Source of the DNA: Falsiroseomonas bella
Lineage (GTDB): Bacteria > Pseudomonadota > Alphaproteobacteria > Acetobacterales > Acetobacteraceae
DNA: 64,000 nucleotides
NCBI RefSeq assembly: GCF_003173615.1
Contig: NZ_QGNA01000001.1
Coordinates: 1,716,385 to 1,780,384 of the forward strand
Direction of reading: 5' to 3'
Positions within the stretch are counted from its first letter, which is position 1. Each line of letters starts with the position of its first letter. A model generated the notes under the pieces. It had not been told where the DNA came from and did not search any database. It was given only the letters and a program-made list of their open reading frames with translations. A program made the translations under genes and the position numbers. Shown here one piece after another: positions 34,125 to 45,451 of the stretch.

Positions 34125-35503
34125 CGCGCCGCACCCGCCAGAACGCGCCTGAAGAGGTCGAGCTGTCCCATCGTCGTCTCCTCCCAGCCGAAGCGCTCCG
34201 CATAGCGGCGCGTCGTCCCGCGGTCGGGCGGCGCCGACAGCAGGCTGCGGAGCCCCGCGGCGATCGTCGCCGGGCTCGTCTCGTCCAGAACCAGCCCCGC
34301 CTCGGGCGCAGCGATGGCCTCGCGCGAGCCCCAGGCGGCGCTGGCCACCACCGGCGTGCCGCAGGCCAGCGCTTCCAGCAGCACATTCGCCCAGCCTTCG
34401 CGGCTCGATGCCAGCACCATGGCATCGGCCGCGCCGTAGTAGAGCGGAAGGGCGGCATGGGGTTGCGGGCCGATGAGACGCACGCGATCACCGAGGCCGA
34501 GCCGGGCGATCAACGCCTCGAGCCGCTCGCGCTCCGGCCCCTCCCCGAGGATGAGAAGGCGGTGGCCGGGCAGCGCGGCCATGGCCTCGATCGTCAGGTG
34601 GTGGTTCTTGCGCGAGATCAGCAGCCCGACCGAGACGACGGTGGGACCATCGAGGTCGAGCGCGGCCCGTGCCGCGGCGCGATCGGCGGGCGGCCGGAAC
34701 AGGTCGAGGTCCACGCCGTTGCGCAGCACCGTGACCTTCTCGCGCGGCGCGCCGAGTGCCATCAGCCCCTCGGCGAGCCCCCCGCTGACCGCGATCAGCG
34801 CATCGGCCCGGGCGATGGCGTCCTGGATCAGGCGGCGCGGCACGGCGTGGCGGGGCAACTGGCTGGTGTCGGAGCCGCGCGCGGTGATCACCACCGGAAG
34901 GCCGAATTCGCGGCCCAGGCGGACCGCCGCGACGCCGTCGGGATAGAGGTAATGCGCGTCGATCGCGTCGAAGCGCAGGCCCGATTGCAGCATCCGCCGC
35001 ATCGCCGCCCGCGCGGCGCGCGCGAGCGCGAAGGGGTTCGTGTACATGCCGAGCCCGGGCGGCGCCAGGAAGCGCGGATGCAGCACCGTCAGCCCGTGCC
35101 GCTCCTCCGCCTCCGGCACGGCCGCGCGCGCCGGCGTGCGGCCGGGGAACCAGGGCACCGGCGCCAGGACCGTGCTCTCAGCCCCGCCGCTGGCGACCAG
35201 ATGCCTGAGCCTGTTCTCGACGAAGACGCCATGATTTGGCTGCGCCGGGTTCGGATACAGGGTGCTGAAGGTCAGCAGGCGCAGTTCCGGGCTTGCGTGC
35301 CCGGTCGGCGCCGCGCCAGCCTGCGGGCCCTTCCTCGACGGTCTCGTTGTCGTCGCGCATGTCGAAGGGAGAGGGATAGCGGCTGACGAGCTTGGGGAAG
35401 ACCGCCCAGAGGCAGAGCCAGATGACGCCGATGAGCATGGCGAGGTAGTAGACGCCCTGCATTCGCTCTCTCCCGTCCTGTTCTCCGGCGCGACCAGCGT
35501 CAT
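34121..35503 (-). CDS. Glycosyltransferase family 4, start uncertain
   Basis: GT4 glycosyltransferase. Family similarity begins at about position 35284 (LRLLTFSTLYPNPAQPNHGV) and continues through ITARGSDTSQLPRHAVPRRL, VTVLRNGVDLDLFRPPADRA, VSVGLLISRKNHHLTIEAMA and LASSREGWANVLLEALACGT. Exosortase-locus homologues normally begin with Met at that point. Here the codon is CTG, and the only ATG upstream in frame is at 35503, inside the stop of the ligase gene; no GTG or TTG exists between. The 73 residues in between are Ser/Pro-rich and overlap a better-looking small gene in another frame. So initiation is either at a non-standard codon, coupled from the small gene, or disturbed by an indel. Coordinates give the maximal frame. 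Confidence 0.75.
   Translation of the reverse strand: MTLVAPENRTGESECRASTTSPCSSASSGSASGRSSPSSSAAIPLPSTCATTTRPSRKGPQAGAAPTGHASPELRLLTFSTLYPNPAQPNHGVFVENRLRHLVASGGAESTVLAPVPWFPGRTPARAAVPEAEERHGLTVLHPRFLAPPGLGMYTNPFALARAARAAMRRMLQSGLRFDAIDAHYLYPDGVAAVRLGREFGLPVVITARGSDTSQLPRHAVPRRLIQDAIARADALIAVSGGLAEGLMALGAPREKVTVLRNGVDLDLFRPPADRAAARAALDLDGPTVVSVGLLISRKNHHLTIEAMAALPGHRLLILGEGPERERLEALIARLGLGDRVRLIGPQPHAALPLYYGAADAMVLASSREGWANVLLEALACGTPVVASAAWGSREAIAAPEAGLVLDETSPATIAAGLRSLLSAPPDRGTTRRYAERFGWEETTMGQLDLFRRVLAGAAR
35178..35462 (-). CDS. Small membrane protein between ligase and glycosyltransferase genes
   Basis: Open frame of 94 codons starting MQGVYYLAMLIGVIWLCLWA with a good ribosome binding site (GGGAGAGAG). 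It has one transmembrane helix (about 4-24), then PKLVSRYPSPFDMRDDNETV, which reads like a true protein, followed by a less convincing tail that overlaps the glycosyltransferase coding frame. The true stop may have been lost by an indel, or the genes may overlap. Function unknown; the position after the ligase gene suggests a small accessory of the polymer machinery. Confidence 0.55.
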   Translation of the reverse strand: MQGVYYLAMLIGVIWLCLWAVFPKLVSRYPSPFDMRDDNETVEEGPAGWRGADRARKPGTAPADLQHPVSEPGAAKSWRLRREQAQASGRQRRG

Positions 35504-36837
35504 GTCGCCGCCCCCCGGACCGCGCCGCGCGGCGCCTCCCGCATGCTGCTGCGCTTCCAGGCTCCGGCGCCGACCATGCCGCGTGACGTCGCGTCGGCCT
35601 GGATCGCCCGCACCGCAATGGTGTGCGCGGCGGCCGTCACGATCAGGATCATCCAGTAGTAGTCCCAGTAGGACAGCGACAGGAACGCGCCGCCCGCCAG
35701 GTAGGCCACGATGGAGACCTGCACCATGCGCCCGAGATCGCCGGCCCAGGCCAGGTCAGGCCGGTCCCGCGTGATGCGCATCAGCCGCTGCGCGTAGTAG
35801 ATCCCCGCGACGGTCAGCCCGAGCCAGACGAAGAAGCCCGGGAAGCCGTGCTCGCCGAGCACCTCGAAGTAGATGCTGTGCACCGCCCGCGCATTCACGT
35901 CGGGCGCCACCAGGTTCACGATGTGCTGGTAGTACATCGCCCGGAAGCCCACGCCGGTGAGCGGGTATTGCAGCGCGATCAGCCAGGACGCCCACCAGAT
36001 CCTGAGCCGCCCCATCGCGGAGGCGTCGCTGTCGTAGTCCAGGATCGAGTTCATGCGCAGCGCCCAGCTGTCCGGCATGAAGGCCAGGATCGCCAGGATG
36101 CAGCCGAACAGCACGATGGCGCTGACGACCTTCTTCTTGCTGCGCCACCAGAGCACGGCCGCCGTGGCGCCGAGCGCGAGCAGCGCCCCGCGCGACTGGC
36201 TGCCGACCGCGGCGAGCAGCGTCAGGCCCATCGCGGCGAGCAGGCCGAGCCGCGCAATGTAGTGGCGGGAATGCAGGCGCAGGTAGTTCATCAGCGGCAC
36301 CGAGACCAGCAGCGCCACCGCCATGTGGTTGCGGTCCGCGATCATCGTGTCCGGCGGCCCCATCACGCGGAAGCCGCCGCCGGTCATCGCCGTGAAGATC
36401 CCGCCCTTCACACCGTAGTAGCCGATGGAGATCACCATCAGCCACACCATCGCGTGGATGCGCCGCCGCGTGGTCAGCAGGCTGGCTACCAGCAGCGCGC
36501 CGATGACGACCTTCGTGTTCGCTTCCCAGCGGCGCCACATCACCTCGCTCGGCCCGATGCCGGTGATGGTGGTCAGCGTGAATATCGCCGCGAAGAGCAG
36601 AAGCAGCACCGTCACGCCGTTCGCATCGAAGCGCTTCGGCTCCTTCGCGATGACGCAGGCGACGAGCATCGCCAGGAAGATCGTCATCGCGTAGGGCAGG
36701 TTCGTCGCGAAGCCCCACACCTCGCGGTGCGGGTTCATGAACGCGATCCAGCTCCACAGCAACGCGCCGAGGAACGGCTGCACCAGCGCCGGTGCCAGCA
36801 GCCCCAGATAGACGGCGAAGAAGACGTAGCTGCGCAT
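35500..36837 (-). CDS. O-antigen-ligase-like protein, exosortase A-associated
   Basis: Polytopic membrane protein of 445 residues with about 11 helices, matching the putative O-glycosylation ligase of exosortase A loci (TIGR03097-type; DUF5935 plus Wzy_C). Landmarks: WSWIAFMNPHREVWGFA near the N-terminus, MIADRNHMAVALLVSVP, AVGSQSRGALLALGATAAVL, and the large periplasmic loop with ARAVHSIYFEVLGEHGFPGF, which carries the HS/GE motif of Wzy/ligase proteins. It may polymerise repeat units or ligate glycan to PEP-CTERM proteins. It starts 12 bp after prsT and overlaps the following frame. Confidence 0.9.
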   Translation of the reverse strand: MRSYVFFAVYLGLLAPALVQPFLGALLWSWIAFMNPHREVWGFATNLPYAMTIFLAMLVACVIAKEPKRFDANGVTVLLLLFAAIFTLTTITGIGPSEVMWRRWEANTKVVIGALLVASLLTTRRRIHAMVWLMVISIGYYGVKGGIFTAMTGGGFRVMGPPDTMIADRNHMAVALLVSVPLMNYLRLHSRHYIARLGLLAAMGLTLLAAVGSQSRGALLALGATAAVLWWRSKKKVVSAIVLFGCILAILAFMPDSWALRMNSILDYDSDASAMGRLRIWWASWLIALQYPLTGVGFRAMYYQHIVNLVAPDVNARAVHSIYFEVLGEHGFPGFFVWLGLTVAGIYYAQRLMRITRDRPDLAWAGDLGRMVQVSIVAYLAGGAFLSLSYWDYYWMILIVTAAAHTIAVRAIQADATSRGMVGAGAWKRSSMREAPRGAVRGAAT

Positions 36838-36849
36838 GCCGGCGGAGCT

Positions 36850-39660
36850 TCAGCCGCGCCGCATCTCGGCCAGCAGGCGTTCCGCCGCGGCGCGTTCGGG
36901 GAAGGCCGCGTCCCCGGCCAGCGCTGGCGTCAGCACGTTGATCGCGTCCTGCCGGCGCCCCGCCGCGTTCAGTGCATAGGCGAAGCGGTAGACCTTCGCC
37001 GGGTCCGGCGCCTGGCCGCGCGCACGCGGCGTGCTCGCCGCCTGGCGCAGCAGCACCAGCGCGCGCTCCAGATCGCCGGTGCGCGCCAGGATCCAGCCGA
37101 AGGTGTCCGCCGTCTCCGGTCCCGGCATCAGGAAATAGGCGCGCTCCGACATCGGGCGGGCGCGCGCCAGATCCTCCGGCCGGCCGCGCTCCTGCAGCAT
37201 CCAGGCAAGGTTGTTCAGCGCGACCGCGTTGTCCGGAGCACGTTCCACCAGCCGCGCCAGCCGCCGCTCGGCCGCGTCGTTGCGCCCCGCCGCGATGTCG
37301 ATCTGCGCGGCGAGGTTCAGCGCTTCGACATCGTCGGGCTCGCGCCCGAGCCAGGCATCGAGCACCGCCAGCGCCTGGGCGGGCTGGCCCGCCGCGCGCA
37401 GCGCGATCGCCTGGCGCAGCGCCAGGGTCGAGGACGGGCCGTTCTGCGTCGCCGCGGCATAGGCTGCGGCGGCCTCCGCCGGGCGCTGCGCCGCGAGCAG
37501 CAGGTCCCCGCGCAGCGTGAGCGAGCCCGGATGCATCGCGACGGTGCCCGCCATGCGGTCCGCCAGTTCCAGCGCCGCGTCCAGGCCGCGCACTTCGCGC
37601 ACCAGCGTCACCAGAAGCTGTTGCAGCGCCGCATTGGTGGGCTGGCTGCGCAGCGCCTCCTGCAGCATGGTCTCCGCCCCGCGCTGGTCGCCGTTGCGCA
37701 TCATCAGCGACAGCAGCTGGCGACGCGCGGGCATGAAGGCGGGATCCTCCGCCAGCGCCGCGCGCGCCGACTGCTCGGCCTCCTGCCAGCGCCCAAGCGC
37801 CGCATAGGCCTGCGAGCGCGTCAGCGGCAGCTGCGGTCCCTGGCCCGCCCGGCGCAGCGCCGGCGTGTCCACCACGGCCAGCGCGCGTTCCGGCTGGCCG
37901 AGCGCGCCCAGCGCCGCGGCGAGCGTGATCGCCAGCTGCGGCTCCGTCGGCGCGGCGCCCTGCGCGGCCTGCAGCACGATCAGCGCCGCCTCCGCCCGGG
38001 GCGGACCGGCCGTCACGGTGGCCAGCAGCCGGCCCAGCGCTTCCGGATGGTTCGGCGCGCGCCGCAGCACTTCGCCGAGCAGCCGCTCCGCCTCGTCCGG
38101 GTTGCCCTGCGCCGTGGCCACCCGCGCCAGGCCGAGCCGCGCACCGACGCTTTCCGGATGGTCGCGCAGCACCGTCTCGAAGGCGCGACGCGCGCCGGCG
38201 ACATCGAAGCGCGCCATCAGCAGCAGCCCTTCGAGCGTGCCCGCGGCCTCGCCCCGGCGCTGCTCGGGCGTGAGCCGGTCGTATTCCGCCTGCGCGCCGG
38301 TGATGTCGCCGCGCGCAAGCGCGGCGATCGCGAGCAGCTCGCGCGCACCCGTCTGGTCGGGCGAGAGCCGCAGCGACTCCTGCGCCGCGCTGCTGGTGCC
38401 GCGCGTATCGCCGGTGGCCAGCCGCGCCGCGCCGAGCCGCGCCCGGATCCCCGCATCGTCCGGCGCGAGCTCCGAGGCGCGGGTGAAGGCGACCACTGCC
38501 TCGCGCGGGCGACCTGCCGCGACATGCGCACGGCCGAGCATGTCCATCGCTTCGGCATCCGCCAGGTTGCGCTGCGCCAGCCGGCTCAGCGTCGCAGCCG
38601 CCGCGTCGGGGCGGTTGCCCTCCATCTGCAGCGTGGCGAGCAGCTTGGCGCCGCGCGGATCGTCCGGCCGCCGCGCCACGTAGCGCTGCGCCGCGTCCTC
38701 CGCCTGCCCCGGCTCGTTCAGTGCCCGCTTCACGGTGGCGAGCAGCAGCAGCCCGTCCCCGAGATTCGGCAGCGCCGCGCCCATGCGCGCCAGCGTCTCG
38801 TCCGCGGCGCGCCATTCCTGCATCCGCACCTGCATCAGCGCGGTGAGGTAGGTGGCCGCCGGATGCGTCGGGAAGATGCGGATCGCCGCATCGATGTCAG
38901 GCCGCGCGCGCGCTTCCTGCCCGGTGCGGATCAGCAGCTCCGCACGCAGCACGCGCGCCGGCACGTTGCCCGGCGCCCGCGCGATCAGGCCGTCGAGCGT
39001 GGCGATCGCGGCCGCCGGCTGCCCGCCCTCGGCCTGGAACGAGGCCTTGCGCACCAGCGCCTCGGCCGATTGCGGATCGGCCTGCAGCGCACGGTCCACC
39101 GCCGCCTCGCCCGCCGCACGGTTGCCCGCGGCGAGTTCGACCGCCGCCATGGCGAGGTGCGGCTCCGGCGCGTTCGGCGCGAAGCGGACCGCAGCATCGG
39201 CGGCCTGGCGCGCCGCGTCGCGCTGGTTCAGGCCGAGCTCCGCCTGGGCGCGCGCCGCCGCCACCTGCGCGGCCAGCGCCGGCGGCTGGGTGGGCTGCGG
39301 GAAGTCGCGCAGCAGCTCGCGGAAGCGCCCGCGCATCAGGTAGCTGCGCATCAGCACGGCGGTCGCCTCCGCCGCATCGAAGCCGCGTTCCAGCGCCGCG
39401 CGCGCCTCGCGCTCCGCCGTATCGGGATCGCCGAGGTCGATGCTGACCCGCGCGAGGCCCATGCGCACCGCCGCGTTGTCGGGCTGTGCCCGCACCGCGT
39501 TGCGGAACTCGATCTGCGCCGCGCGCAGGTCGCCGCGCGCCTGCGCCGCCTCCGCGCGCTGCAGCGGCTGCGCGGCGAGGTCGCCCGCGCCGAGGCCGAT
39601 GACCATCGCTGCGGCCATCAGCAGGCGGCCGCGGCGGGAAGGGAAGGGCGGTGTGGCCAT
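36850..39660 (-). CDS. prsT: PEP-CTERM system TPR-repeat protein PrsT
   Basis: Periplasmic protein of 936 residues, almost entirely tandem tetratricopeptide repeats (about 25 units, e.g. LGDPDTAEREARAALERGFD and RPDDPRGAKLLATLQMEGNR). It corresponds to the PrsT component of exosortase A systems, which usually is a lipoprotein. The signal sequence here (RRGRLLMAAAMVIGLGAGDL) lacks a lipobox cysteine, so it is probably a soluble periplasmic or uncleaved form. The start at 39660 leaves a 13-bp gap after prsR; an upstream ATG at 39702 would overlap prsR. Probable scaffold for polymer assembly. Confidence 0.9.
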   Translation of the reverse strand: MATPPFPSRRGRLLMAAAMVIGLGAGDLAAQPLQRAEAAQARGDLRAAQIEFRNAVRAQPDNAAVRMGLARVSIDLGDPDTAEREARAALERGFDAAEATAVLMRSYLMRGRFRELLRDFPQPTQPPALAAQVAAARAQAELGLNQRDAARQAADAAVRFAPNAPEPHLAMAAVELAAGNRAAGEAAVDRALQADPQSAEALVRKASFQAEGGQPAAAIATLDGLIARAPGNVPARVLRAELLIRTGQEARARPDIDAAIRIFPTHPAATYLTALMQVRMQEWRAADETLARMGAALPNLGDGLLLLATVKRALNEPGQAEDAAQRYVARRPDDPRGAKLLATLQMEGNRPDAAAATLSRLAQRNLADAEAMDMLGRAHVAAGRPREAVVAFTRASELAPDDAGIRARLGAARLATGDTRGTSSAAQESLRLSPDQTGARELLAIAALARGDITGAQAEYDRLTPEQRRGEAAGTLEGLLLMARFDVAGARRAFETVLRDHPESVGARLGLARVATAQGNPDEAERLLGEVLRRAPNHPEALGRLLATVTAGPPRAEAALIVLQAAQGAAPTEPQLAITLAAALGALGQPERALAVVDTPALRRAGQGPQLPLTRSQAYAALGRWQEAEQSARAALAEDPAFMPARRQLLSLMMRNGDQRGAETMLQEALRSQPTNAALQQLLVTLVREVRGLDAALELADRMAGTVAMHPGSLTLRGDLLLAAQRPAEAAAAYAAATQNGPSSTLALRQAIALRAAGQPAQALAVLDAWLGREPDDVEALNLAAQIDIAAGRNDAAERRLARLVERAPDNAVALNNLAWMLQERGRPEDLARARPMSERAYFLMPGPETADTFGWILARTGDLERALVLLRQAASTPRARGQAPDPAKVYRFAYALNAAGRRQDAINVLTPALAGDAAFPERAAAERLLAEMRRG

Positions 39661-39673
39661 GGTTCCGGCTCCG

Positions 39674-41079
<1,406 letters not shown>

Positions 41080-41083
<4 letters not shown>

Positions 41084-43161
41084 GCGGCCCCCCGCATCGC
41101 CGCGGCGGCGATGGCGACGGGTGCCGGCGGCTCCCCTGCCACGCCGCGCGCCGGCAGCACGATCCGCATCGTCGTGCCCGCGCCGGGGCGGCTCAGTACG
41201 GTGAGCTCCCCGCCTGCCTCACGCAGCAATTCGCGCGCCTGCCACGCGCCGATGCCGCTGCCCTGCCGCTTCGAGGTGCTGAGCGGGCGGAACAGCTCGT
41301 CGCGGACGAACTCCGCCGACATGCCCGGCCCGCGATCCATGACGTCCACGACGAACTGCGATCCTTCCTGGCGCACCTGCACGCGAACCGGCTCGCCCGG
41401 CGGCGAGGCTTCCGCGGCATTGTTCATAAGATGCCCGACCGCCGTGTCGAAGCGGGACGCCGCGATCGCGGCCAGCGCCGCGCCCTCATGCCCCGTCACC
41501 TCGACCGCATAGGGCTTGGCGGCGGCCAGGGCCTGCAGGCGTTCAAGCGGCGAGATCGCCTCGGCCGCCCCTTCCGGCACGTCGCCGGGCTGGCCCAGCC
41601 GCACGATCAGCGCGTTGATGCGAGCCGTGGAGGCTCGCACGGTCACCAGCATGTCGTGCTGGAACTCCGGGTCCGCAAGGTTCTCCTCCGCATTGGCGAG
41701 CAGCAGCGAAAGCTGGCTGGACACGGTCTTCACGTCATGCGCGACGAAGGCGAAGCGCTTCGCATAGTCGGCCAGCCGGCGCTCGTCCACCAATCGTTCG
41801 GCGGCGCGCCGTTCCGCCAGGAACATGGCCACCTGCCGCCCCAGCATCCGCAGCAGCTCCGCCACCTCGCGGTCGAGCTTGAAGGGCGCGCGCGGCGGCG
41901 CCAGCAGCACCACGCCCGCCAGCCCCTCGCGCCCATGCGCCAGCGGCACCGCGAGCCAGAGCGGGCCGTAGGCGCGGCGCAGGTCGCGCAGCGCGGGATC
42001 CTCCGCCGGCAGCGCCACCACCTCCTGCCCGGCGCCGATCTGGGCCATCAGCGCGTGCTCCGCGCCGAGCGACTGGTGCTCCGCGGGCAGGTTCCAGGAG
42101 CCGGCCCAGCGCAGGCCCGCCTCGCCGGGGTCGCGCTGCAGCAGCACGCCGGCGGGGCTGTCCACCACATCCGCCACCACCCGGATCGCCCGCTGCTCCG
42201 GTGCCATCGGCTGCTCGCCGGCCGACAGCGCCTCCACCGCGCGCAGCCATTCGCGGCGGTAGTCGTAGCGCGCGGTGAAGAAGTGATCGACGATCATGCC
42301 GCGGAATCGCGATCGCACCGTGCCCGAGGTCAGCGCCACGGCCAGCCCGATCAGCGCCACCGCCAGCAGGCTGATCTGCGCCGCGGCGCCCCAGGCGACA
42401 TCGAGCCAGCGCAGGATCTCGCCCAGCGCGCCCACCGCCAGCAGGAAGGCGCCGGCCACCACCAGCGTCGCGCCATGGAACACCACCTGGCGGGAGACCG
42501 GCGGATCGCGCCGCCAGCGGGCGTCGCGCACTGCCGCAACGGCCAGCAGCGGCGTCACCGCCGCCGTCAGCGCCGCGCGTGCATCGAGCAGCGGCACCGA
42601 GACCTGCTGCGACAGCGCCGCCTCGGCATACAGCAGCACGTCGAAGGCGGAGAGGCCGCCGAGCGCGATCGCCGGCAGGCCGACATGCCAGCGTTCCGCC
42701 TCGCCCGCGGTGCGGAACAGGTTCTCCGCCATCAGCACCACCAGCAGCGCCAGCATCAGCCGCGCGAGCGTCCCGAAGGCCCCGAGGTCGGAGGCGAATT
42801 CCGGCGTGCCGCGGTCGAGCAGCGTGACCAGCATCGCGATCGCGGCGCCGGCTGCGGCCGTGATCGCCAGGGCAGGCATCAGCGCCCCGGCGCGCTGCCC
42901 GGCGATGCGGCGGAAGAAGAAGCCCAGCACCAGCAGCCACACCAGCCAGCGCCCGATCTCCAGCGCCGCCGCCAGCCGCTGCGCCCAGTCCTGGCCGTTG
43001 TGCAGCGCATAGGCATAGCTGCCCGCCCAGAGCGCGGCGATGCCGCAGGCCGCCGCCAGCAGCCGAGCCGCCTTGCCGCGCCCCGCCGAAAGCACGAGCG
43101 CGGTCCACACGAGGCAGACCGCGGCCGAGCCGGCATGCAGGACGAAGGAGGCGGCGCTCAC
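41080..43161 (-). CDS. prsK: PEP-CTERM system histidine kinase PrsK
   Basis: Membrane sensor kinase of 693 residues. About eight N-terminal membrane helices (1-290) are followed by a GAF-like domain (about 300-450) and a kinase core with H-box FAFVAHDVKTVSSQLSLLL, N-box GHLMNNAAEASPPGEPV, and G-boxes DVMDRGPGM and GSGIGAWQARELLREAGG. Partner of PrsR, whose start codon overlaps its stop. The signal is unknown. In the operon behind the sugar transferase gene with 37 bp between them. Confidence 0.94.
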
Positions 43162-43198
43162 GGCCCGCGCTTGTGGCCCGCCTGTCCGGCGCCGCGCC

Positions 43199-44536
43199 TC
43201 ATCGCGAGCCCTCCTGGAACAGTACCACGCGCACGGTGGCGACCAGGATCAGCAGGTCGAGGAACAGGCTGCGTCGGCGCACATAGTACAGGTCGTATGC
43301 CAGCTTCATGCGGGCATCTTCCACGGAAGCGCCGTAGGGATAGTTAACCTGCGCCCAGCCCGTGATGCCGGGCTTCACCACCGCGCGGTCGTTGTAGTGC
43401 GGGATGATGCGGCCGAGCTGCTCGACGAAGGCCGGCCGCTCCGGCCGGGGGCCGACGAAGGCCATGTCGCCACGCAGCACGTTCAGCACCTGCGGGATCT
43501 CGTCGATGCGCGTAAGGCGGATGAAGCGGCCGACCCGCGTCACGCGGTCGTCCCGCCGGCTGGCCCAGACCGGCGCGCCGGCGGCCTCCGCATCGGTGCG
43601 CATGCTGCGGAACTTGAACAGGGTGAAGACCCGCCCGCCGCGGCCCACGCGCTCCTGCCGGTAGAAGACCGGGCCGGGGCTGTCGAGCTTGATGGCGAGC
43701 GCCGTGATCAGCAGCAGCGGCATGGTGACGAGCAGCAGGATGGCGCCGAGCAGGATGTCGAAGCCGCGCCGGAACAGCGCCTCCACCGGGCCTTCGCGCA
43801 TGCCGTTGGACCGCGCGAGCCAGCCCGGCGGCAGGCGCTCGATGTCCACGCGCGCCAGGTGATGCTCCAGGAAGTCGGTCTCGCCCATCACCTGGATGCC
43901 TGCCGCCTCCAGCCCGCGCGAGAGCGAGGGGGGCAGGCTGGCGGGGTCGTCGGCGATGACCATGCGGATGCGCTCCGCGCGCAGCCGCGCGGGGTCGAGC
44001 CGCGTCTCGAGGTCGGCGGGTAGGAGGCTCATCGCCACCTGGAAGCGGCCGTTCGGGCCGAGCGCGCCCTCCGCCTGGTCGAGCCGCGAGGCCCCGCCCC
44101 GGGCGGCGCGCACCACCGCCACGCGCTGCACCAGGCGGCCGCTGCGCCGCGCCGCCGCGAAGCCGAGGCGCGTGGTGACCACCGCGCCGACCACCGCGAG
44201 CGTCACGCCCACCAGGTGATTGCCGAGCTGCACGCCGTCCGCCGGGCCGATCATGGCCAGCACCGGCAGCAGCACCATCATGAGAAGGCCAGCCACCAGC
44301 ACGCCGACCAGCAGCTTGCGCACGCGCGCGAAGGCTTCCGGCTGGTAGAGCCCCGTGGCGCCGCCGATGATGCCGCAGGCGACCGCGACCGGCACCGCCA
44401 GGATGCCGCCCTGGTCGGCCGGCATGCCCACCTGCAGAACCAGGAGCGCGAACACGGCGAGGAAGCACAACAACGCATCCGCGACGTAGAGCAGCAGCAT
44501 GTCAGATCGGACGCTGTGCCCGAACAGGCTGGTCAT
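43199..44536 (-). CDS. Exosortase-associated undecaprenyl-phosphate sugar transferase
   Basis: Polyisoprenyl-phosphate hexose-1-phosphate transferase of 445 residues (TIGR03013-like) that starts polymer repeat-unit synthesis. Four or five N-terminal membrane helices, a central Rossmann-like region, one further helix (ILLGAILLLVTMPLLLITAL), then the catalytic bacterial sugar transferase domain: VFYRQERVGRGGRVFTLFKF, RIDEIPQVLNVLRGDMAFVG and KPGITGWAQVNYPYG. The ATG at 44536 is used; a GTG at 44551 is an alternative. First gene of the long minus-strand operon. Confidence 0.93.
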   Translation of the reverse strand: MTSLFGHSVRSDMLLLYVADALLCFLAVFALLVLQVGMPADQGGILAVPVAVACGIIGGATGLYQPEAFARVRKLLVGVLVAGLLMMVLLPVLAMIGPADGVQLGNHLVGVTLAVVGAVVTTRLGFAAARRSGRLVQRVAVVRAARGGASRLDQAEGALGPNGRFQVAMSLLPADLETRLDPARLRAERIRMVIADDPASLPPSLSRGLEAAGIQVMGETDFLEHHLARVDIERLPPGWLARSNGMREGPVEALFRRGFDILLGAILLLVTMPLLLITALAIKLDSPGPVFYRQERVGRGGRVFTLFKFRSMRTDAEAAGAPVWASRRDDRVTRVGRFIRLTRIDEIPQVLNVLRGDMAFVGPRPERPAFVEQLGRIIPHYNDRAVVKPGITGWAQVNYPYGASVEDARMKLAYDLYYVRRRSLFLDLLILVATVRVVLFQEGSR

Positions 44537-44775
44537 CCCGCAGACCCCCACAACCTGTAGACGTGAAACCGTTATGGCGACGCGTCCTGCGTGCAGAGAC
44601 CAGGGGGGCCGGTCCGGCGCATCCCTATCCCTCTGTTTCGCTTTAACAAAATACTAACGCCTGATCAAGCTACCACTTTGCGTAGACTGCAACTTGTCAC
44701 AAAACAGAGACTTGCTTGCATTGTTCAACACAAACTTGGGCGCTTGGTTCAGGCGGGGAGCGGGACGTGTACGCG
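44537..44775 (-). promoter_or_regulatory. Promoter region of the prsK/prsR operon
   Basis: A gap with an AT-rich core (44635-44735) upstream of the sugar transferase gene. CGTCTACAGG, shared with the xrtA leader, lies at 44553-44563 on the minus strand. No GG-N10-GC sigma-54 element is evident, so this operon is probably read by another sigma factor. Confidence 0.4.
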
Positions 44776-44806
44776 AAAAGGGCCGGCAACTTACGCTGCC
44801 GGCCCT
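44776..44806 (-). terminator. Rho-independent terminator of PEP-CTERM gene 1
   Basis: On the minus strand AGGGCCGGCA and TGCCGGCCCT form the stem, followed by TTTT. It lies 45 bp after the stop of the gene at 44851. Confidence 0.85.
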
Positions 44807-44850
44807 CCCGCAGGGAGCCCCTTGCGAGGGCTCTCCGAAATGTTACGGGC

Positions 44851-45396
44851 TCAGGCCTTGCGGCGCATCGCCACGCCGAGGCCCGCCAGGCCCAGGCCGA
44901 ACAGCGCCATGCTCATCGGCTCCGGCACCGGGATGTTCACGCTGGCCTCGGAGTCGATCACCGCGCCACCCGAGAAGGACCCCTGGGTCTGCGTCACGGT
45001 CAGGCGGACCTCGGCGAAGTTCGCGTCGGGCGGATTGACGGTCGGGGTGAAGGTGCCCTGGATGATGATGTTCGCGAAGGCGCTCGGCGTGATGCTGCGG
45101 GACACCACCGTGCCGGTGAAGCTGCCGAAGCTGCCGCTGAAATTCACCGCGCTGCCGAGCGTCGCCGTCACCGAGAAGGCGCCGATGGTCGTGCCGGCCG
45201 CGGCGATGTAGTCGCCATCGTTCGGCCCTTCGTAGGTGCCGCTGCCGATGTTGATCTGCACGCCATTGGCGAGGTTGCCGTTGGTGGTGATCGTGCTCAG
45301 GTCGATCGAGGAGTTGCCGGCGATCGGCGCGGCGTTGGCCGCCACCGACATGCAGGCGGCCAGCGCGGTGCCGGCCAGGAGACGCGTGATCTTCAT
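44851..45396 (-). CDS. PEP-CTERM sorted protein 1
   Basis: Exported protein of 181 residues. Signal peptide MKITRLLAGTALAACMSVAA with cleavage near NAAP; a beta-rich, Ser/Thr/Asn-rich body; and the sorting tail NIPVPEP, a hydrophobic helix (MSMALFGLGLAGLGVAM) and basic RRKA end. XrtA would cut near PEP. The body has no recognised domain. First in evolutionary divergence of the three tandem paralogues (it has SGTYEGPNDGDYIA where the others have a related but different loop). Sigma-54 promoter at 45452. Confidence 0.93.
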   Translation of the reverse strand: MKITRLLAGTALAACMSVAANAAPIAGNSSIDLSTITTNGNLANGVQINIGSGTYEGPNDGDYIAAAGTTIGAFSVTATLGSAVNFSGSFGSFTGTVVSRSITPSAFANIIIQGTFTPTVNPPDANFAEVRLTVTQTQGSFSGGAVIDSEASVNIPVPEPMSMALFGLGLAGLGVAMRRKA

Positions 45397-45451
45397 GTCG
45401 TGCTCACCCTGATTGAAATGCCCGGGCCGGGATTGGCCACGCGGTTGACAA

